DNA from: DATBLQ01 sp036555325
GTDB lineage: Bacteria > Pseudomonadota > Alphaproteobacteria > Rhizobiales > Aestuariivirgaceae
DNA: 17,206 nt
Direction: 5' to 3'
Assembly (NCBI GenBank): GCA_036555325.1
Contig: DATBLQ010000055.1
Span: forward strand, 1 to 17,206
A program made the position numbers and the translations under genes. Below, piece after piece: positions 15,568-17,206 of the stretch (position 1 is its first letter; each line of letters opens with the position of its first letter). The notes under the pieces were generated by a model that was not told where the DNA came from, searched no databases, and worked only from the letters and a program-made list of their open reading frames with translations.

Positions 15568-16362
15568 CTAAAAGTCTTTAGGAAGCGGTTGCTTCAGCCA
15601 CTTCAGCGCGAGTTCATTCAAGCTTCCGTCCTTACGCATTCCGGCAAGAATCTCATTGAGCTTCTCCTGAAGCCGAGATTCACCTTTCTTGACACCCATA
15701 TTGGACGGTGAGGTCAAGAGATGAAACTTCTCGACCGGCTCGATCGCCGGTTGCTTAGCTAGGATCGTGGCCCCCACATCGTTGCCAACGACCATCAGTT
15801 GCGCCTGGCCTGACAAAAACGCGGAAATAACCCCCGCATAGTCATTATAGCGTTGAATGTCAGCGCCCTCCGGAGCGACTTTGGTGACCTCGGTATCTTC
15901 CAAGGTTCCCTTGTTCACGGCAATCGTCTTTCCCTTGAGATCTTCAGGCCCTTTCACTTCGATGTCGCGCGGTCCCATGACGACGATGTAGTAAGGGGCG
16001 TAGGGGGCTGTGAAGTCCACAACCTGCGCTCGCTCATCGCTAAACCCAATGCTCAACAACATGTCGACTTTTCCCTCGGTGAGATAGGGAATTCGATTCT
16101 GGCCGTTTATCCCCACCAGTTCCGCCTTCACGCCGAGCGACTTGGCTATAAGGTTGGCCATATCGACGTCGTAGCCCTGAATCTGCATGTCAGTACCAAG
16201 CGAGGCAAACGGTGGAAAATCTTCGAAGATGCCGATCTTTATGACCCCGGCCTTTTGGACTTCATCAGTAACGTCAGCGCTGGCTAAACTTGAGCCGACC
16301 GTAAACAACCCAAGCAGGGCGCAACCGTGGATTAACACGCATCGTCTTGTTGGATATTTCAT
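15568..16362 (-). CDS. Polar amino-acid ABC transporter, periplasmic substrate-binding protein
   Basis: A 264-residue protein with a signal peptide (MKYPTRRCVLIHGCALLGLF ... SSLASA, likely cut after A29), then a two-lobed binding fold. Ligand positions of amino-acid binders are present: FEDFPPFASLGTDMQIQGYDVDMA, R111 in SFSDER-type context (IGFSDERAQVVDFTAPY), which holds the carboxylate, and D195 in VVGNDVG, which contacts the amino group. This supports an L-amino acid ligand; which one is unknown. The frame stays open to 16479, but that would bury the signal peptide. GAGGGG lies about five bases before the ATG at 16362. It is the first gene of a four-gene operon (gaps 18, 10 and 18 bases), so its promoter and leader (16363-16742) control the whole transporter. 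Confidence 0.92.
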   Translation of the reverse strand: MKYPTRRCVLIHGCALLGLFTVGSSLASADVTDEVQKAGVIKIGIFEDFPPFASLGTDMQIQGYDVDMANLIAKSLGVKAELVGINGQNRIPYLTEGKVDMLLSIGFSDERAQVVDFTAPYAPYYIVVMGPRDIEVKGPEDLKGKTIAVNKGTLEDTEVTKVAPEGADIQRYNDYAGVISAFLSGQAQLMVVGNDVGATILAKQPAIEPVEKFHLLTSPSNMGVKKGESRLQEKLNEILAGMRKDGSLNELALKWLKQPLPKDF

Positions 16363-16742
16363 AATCCCCTCTTGAAAGTTTGCAGGAGAGACGTTGCCCT
16401 CGATACCGGCTGCTTCGCAGCGGCCTTTATTGCCCCGGTACGAGCTAAGGTGAACCACAGCAATTTCCGACAGTGCCATACCCCCCTAGAGCATTCAATA
16501 GGGCCACCCAAATACCAAGGTCGAATGTCCGCCCAGGGTCAACGCGGCCATCGTTGGATGTCTGACAATTCATCGGCACCCCTCACGCAAGGAAAGCAGG
16601 CCGGCGCGCGAGATGGCAACAGGGACAGTTATCGAAGAAACCCGTTGCACTATCCGCGCTCGGTCAGCTGAAGCTGGGCGCTGCCTTCCGTACAAGCCAA
16701 GAGTCCGCTGGCGTTCTGCTGAAGAAGAGATCGTGCAGGAAA
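16363..16742. other. Leader and upstream region of the amino-acid ABC operon
   Basis: About 380 bases between the binding-protein start and tRNA-Thr, both on the minus strand. No credible gene is seen. It holds the stem-loop at 16404-16440 and the operon's promoter, which I could not place: a TTGACC (16538-16543, minus) has no -10 at normal spacing. Read-through from the tRNA is also possible, since no clear terminator follows it. Confidence 0.4.
16404..16440 (-). promoter_or_regulatory. Stem-loop in the leader of the amino-acid ABC operon
   Basis: TACCGG (16404-16409) and CCGGTA (16435-16440) pair, enclosing a second stem CTGC-TTC-GCAG (16410-16420). The structure sits about 40 bases before the binding-protein start. 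There is no T-run. It matches no riboswitch I recognise; it could shape mRNA stability or be chance. Confidence 0.3.
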
Positions 16743-16817
16743 TGGTGCTGTTGGAGAGGATTGAACTCTCGGCCTCCCCCTTACCAAGGGGGTGCTCTAC
16801 CACTGAGCTACAACAGC
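16743..16817 (-). tRNA. tRNA-Thr (anticodon GGT)
   Basis: The minus strand gives a 75-nt cloverleaf with CCA encoded: acceptor GCTGTTG/CAACAGC, D arm GCTC-AGTGGTA-GAGC, anticodon arm CCCCC-TTGGTAA-GGGGG, T arm GAGAG-TTCAATC-CTCTC, and discriminator A73. Anticodon GGT reads the Thr codon ACC (and ACU by wobble). Its 3' end (16741-16752) is repeated at 13250-13261. Confidence 0.95.
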
Positions 16818-17055
16818 GCCGCGGAATCCTATGCCCATGAAAAGTCGGTAGATCAAGCCGAAAGTGGACACTTCCGAGCTCCGCGAAATCTGCACAATAG
16901 AGCACGATCTGACAGAACGAGCCGGCAACACGGCCGACTAAGCGTGCAAAACCTGTGCAGTGCTGTTTCTGACCTGTTCACCCAGCCTGGTTTTACTGGA
17001 GGAGAGCTGCGGTCGCCCTCTCCGAGTAACCAATTCGGGAGGGTCGAGATGTCCA
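16818..17055. other. Intergenic region between tRNA-Thr and the stress-protein fragment
   Basis: About 240 bases with no supported gene. A 28-codon frame at 17049-17135 has a good Shine-Dalgarno (GGGAGGG just upstream) but no recognisable product. It may be the original start region of the damaged stress-protein gene that follows in another frame. Confidence 0.35.
16832..16857 (-). promoter_or_regulatory. Possible promoter of tRNA-Thr
   Basis: On the minus strand, CTTGAT (16852-16857) is followed by GCATAG 17 bases on, just before the tRNA. The -10 match is poor; TAGGAT is an alternative at a longer gap. The call rests mainly on position. Confidence 0.25.
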
Positions 17056-17206
17056 ATGGAAGTGAGAAGATTGAAACAGCTCGATCACCACAGACACCCA
17101 CAAGCGTCGATCTTCACATCGACCGGCGCCCGTGATCTCGATGCCGGAATGGTCGTCATGGGTGCCTACGGTCATTCGCGCCTCCGCGAATATGTGCTGG
17201 GAGGGG
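17056..17206 (+). pseudogene. 5'-truncated universal stress protein (UspA family), runs off the window
   Basis: One frame, open from an ATG at 17056 to the window end, encodes ARDLDAGMVVMGAYGHSRL then REYVLGG (from about 17128). This is the ATP-binding signature near the end of UspA domains (G-x-Y/G-G-H-S-R). In a complete protein this motif follows about 100 residues of Usp fold, or about 240 in tandem forms. Here only some 24 codons precede it, and they do not look like Usp. So the 5' part is missing, either by deletion or because the start lies in a shifted frame: an ATG at 17049 with a strong Shine-Dalgarno opens a different frame that stops at 17135. The 3' end is outside the window. A true short gene cannot be excluded. 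Confidence 0.55.

Noticed and set aside
16363..16479. N-terminal extension of the binding protein to an upstream ATG at 16479
   Set aside because: It would place 39 polar residues before a clear signal peptide, and the ATG at 16362 has a good Shine-Dalgarno.
16447..16486. TGGCAC followed by TTGCT on the minus strand, like a sigma-54 promoter before the amino-acid ABC operon
   Set aside because: The gap between the two blocks is nine bases instead of five, so the GG and GC elements are on the wrong helical phase.
16570..16905. Minus-strand frame of 111 codons over tRNA-Thr
   Set aside because: Its central part is translated tRNA (CSSVVEHPLGKGEAESS), a known annotation artefact.

Overview
The window looks like the chromosome of an alphaproteobacterium, most likely of the Hyphomicrobiales (Rhizobiales). 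By eye it is moderately GC-rich (about 55-60%). The best markers are a tRNA-His with G1:U72, A73 and no encoded G-1, a cytoplasmic multi-PAS histidine kinase whose catalytic core resembles PdhS/PleC/DivJ, and a class III cyclase fused to TolB-like and TPR regions, an architecture common in Bradyrhizobium relatives. No phage genes, transposase, CRISPR array or rRNA was seen.

Layout. 1-119: start of an exported protein on the minus strand, cut by the window edge. 537-863: small GYD-domain protein. 972-1048: tRNA-His(GTG), minus. 1390-3699: sensor kinase. 3780-5453: two-domain iron-type ABC permease without its partners, overlapping tail to tail by 31 bp with 5423-7384, acetoacetyl-CoA synthetase (minus). 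Divergent from the synthetase is a plus-strand run: an AsmA-family protein (7536-9569), moaE (9634-10083) and a membrane-anchored thermonuclease-like protein (10094-10678). 10764-13170 (minus) holds a class III adenylate cyclase followed by a small protein with only a cyclic-nucleotide-binding domain, so a cAMP producer and a possible cAMP reader sit side by side. 13428-16362 (minus) is a complete polar amino-acid ABC operon (binding protein, two permeases, ATPase), ending in a strong hairpin at 13340-13382. 16743-16817: tRNA-Thr(GGT), minus. 17056-17206: what looks like a 5'-truncated universal stress protein.

Most of the window is ordinary chromosomal housekeeping and signalling. Three points stand out. 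The cyclase and cyclic-nucleotide-binding gene pair could be a self-contained cAMP module. A 12-nt copy of the tRNA-Thr 3' end lies beyond the far end of the amino-acid ABC operon in the same orientation, so the operon could be cargo once inserted at that tRNA. A bulged inverted repeat overlaps a possible -35 box upstream of the GYD gene. I found no clear novel defence or mobile system. Functional calls rest on motifs read by eye; no database search was possible.
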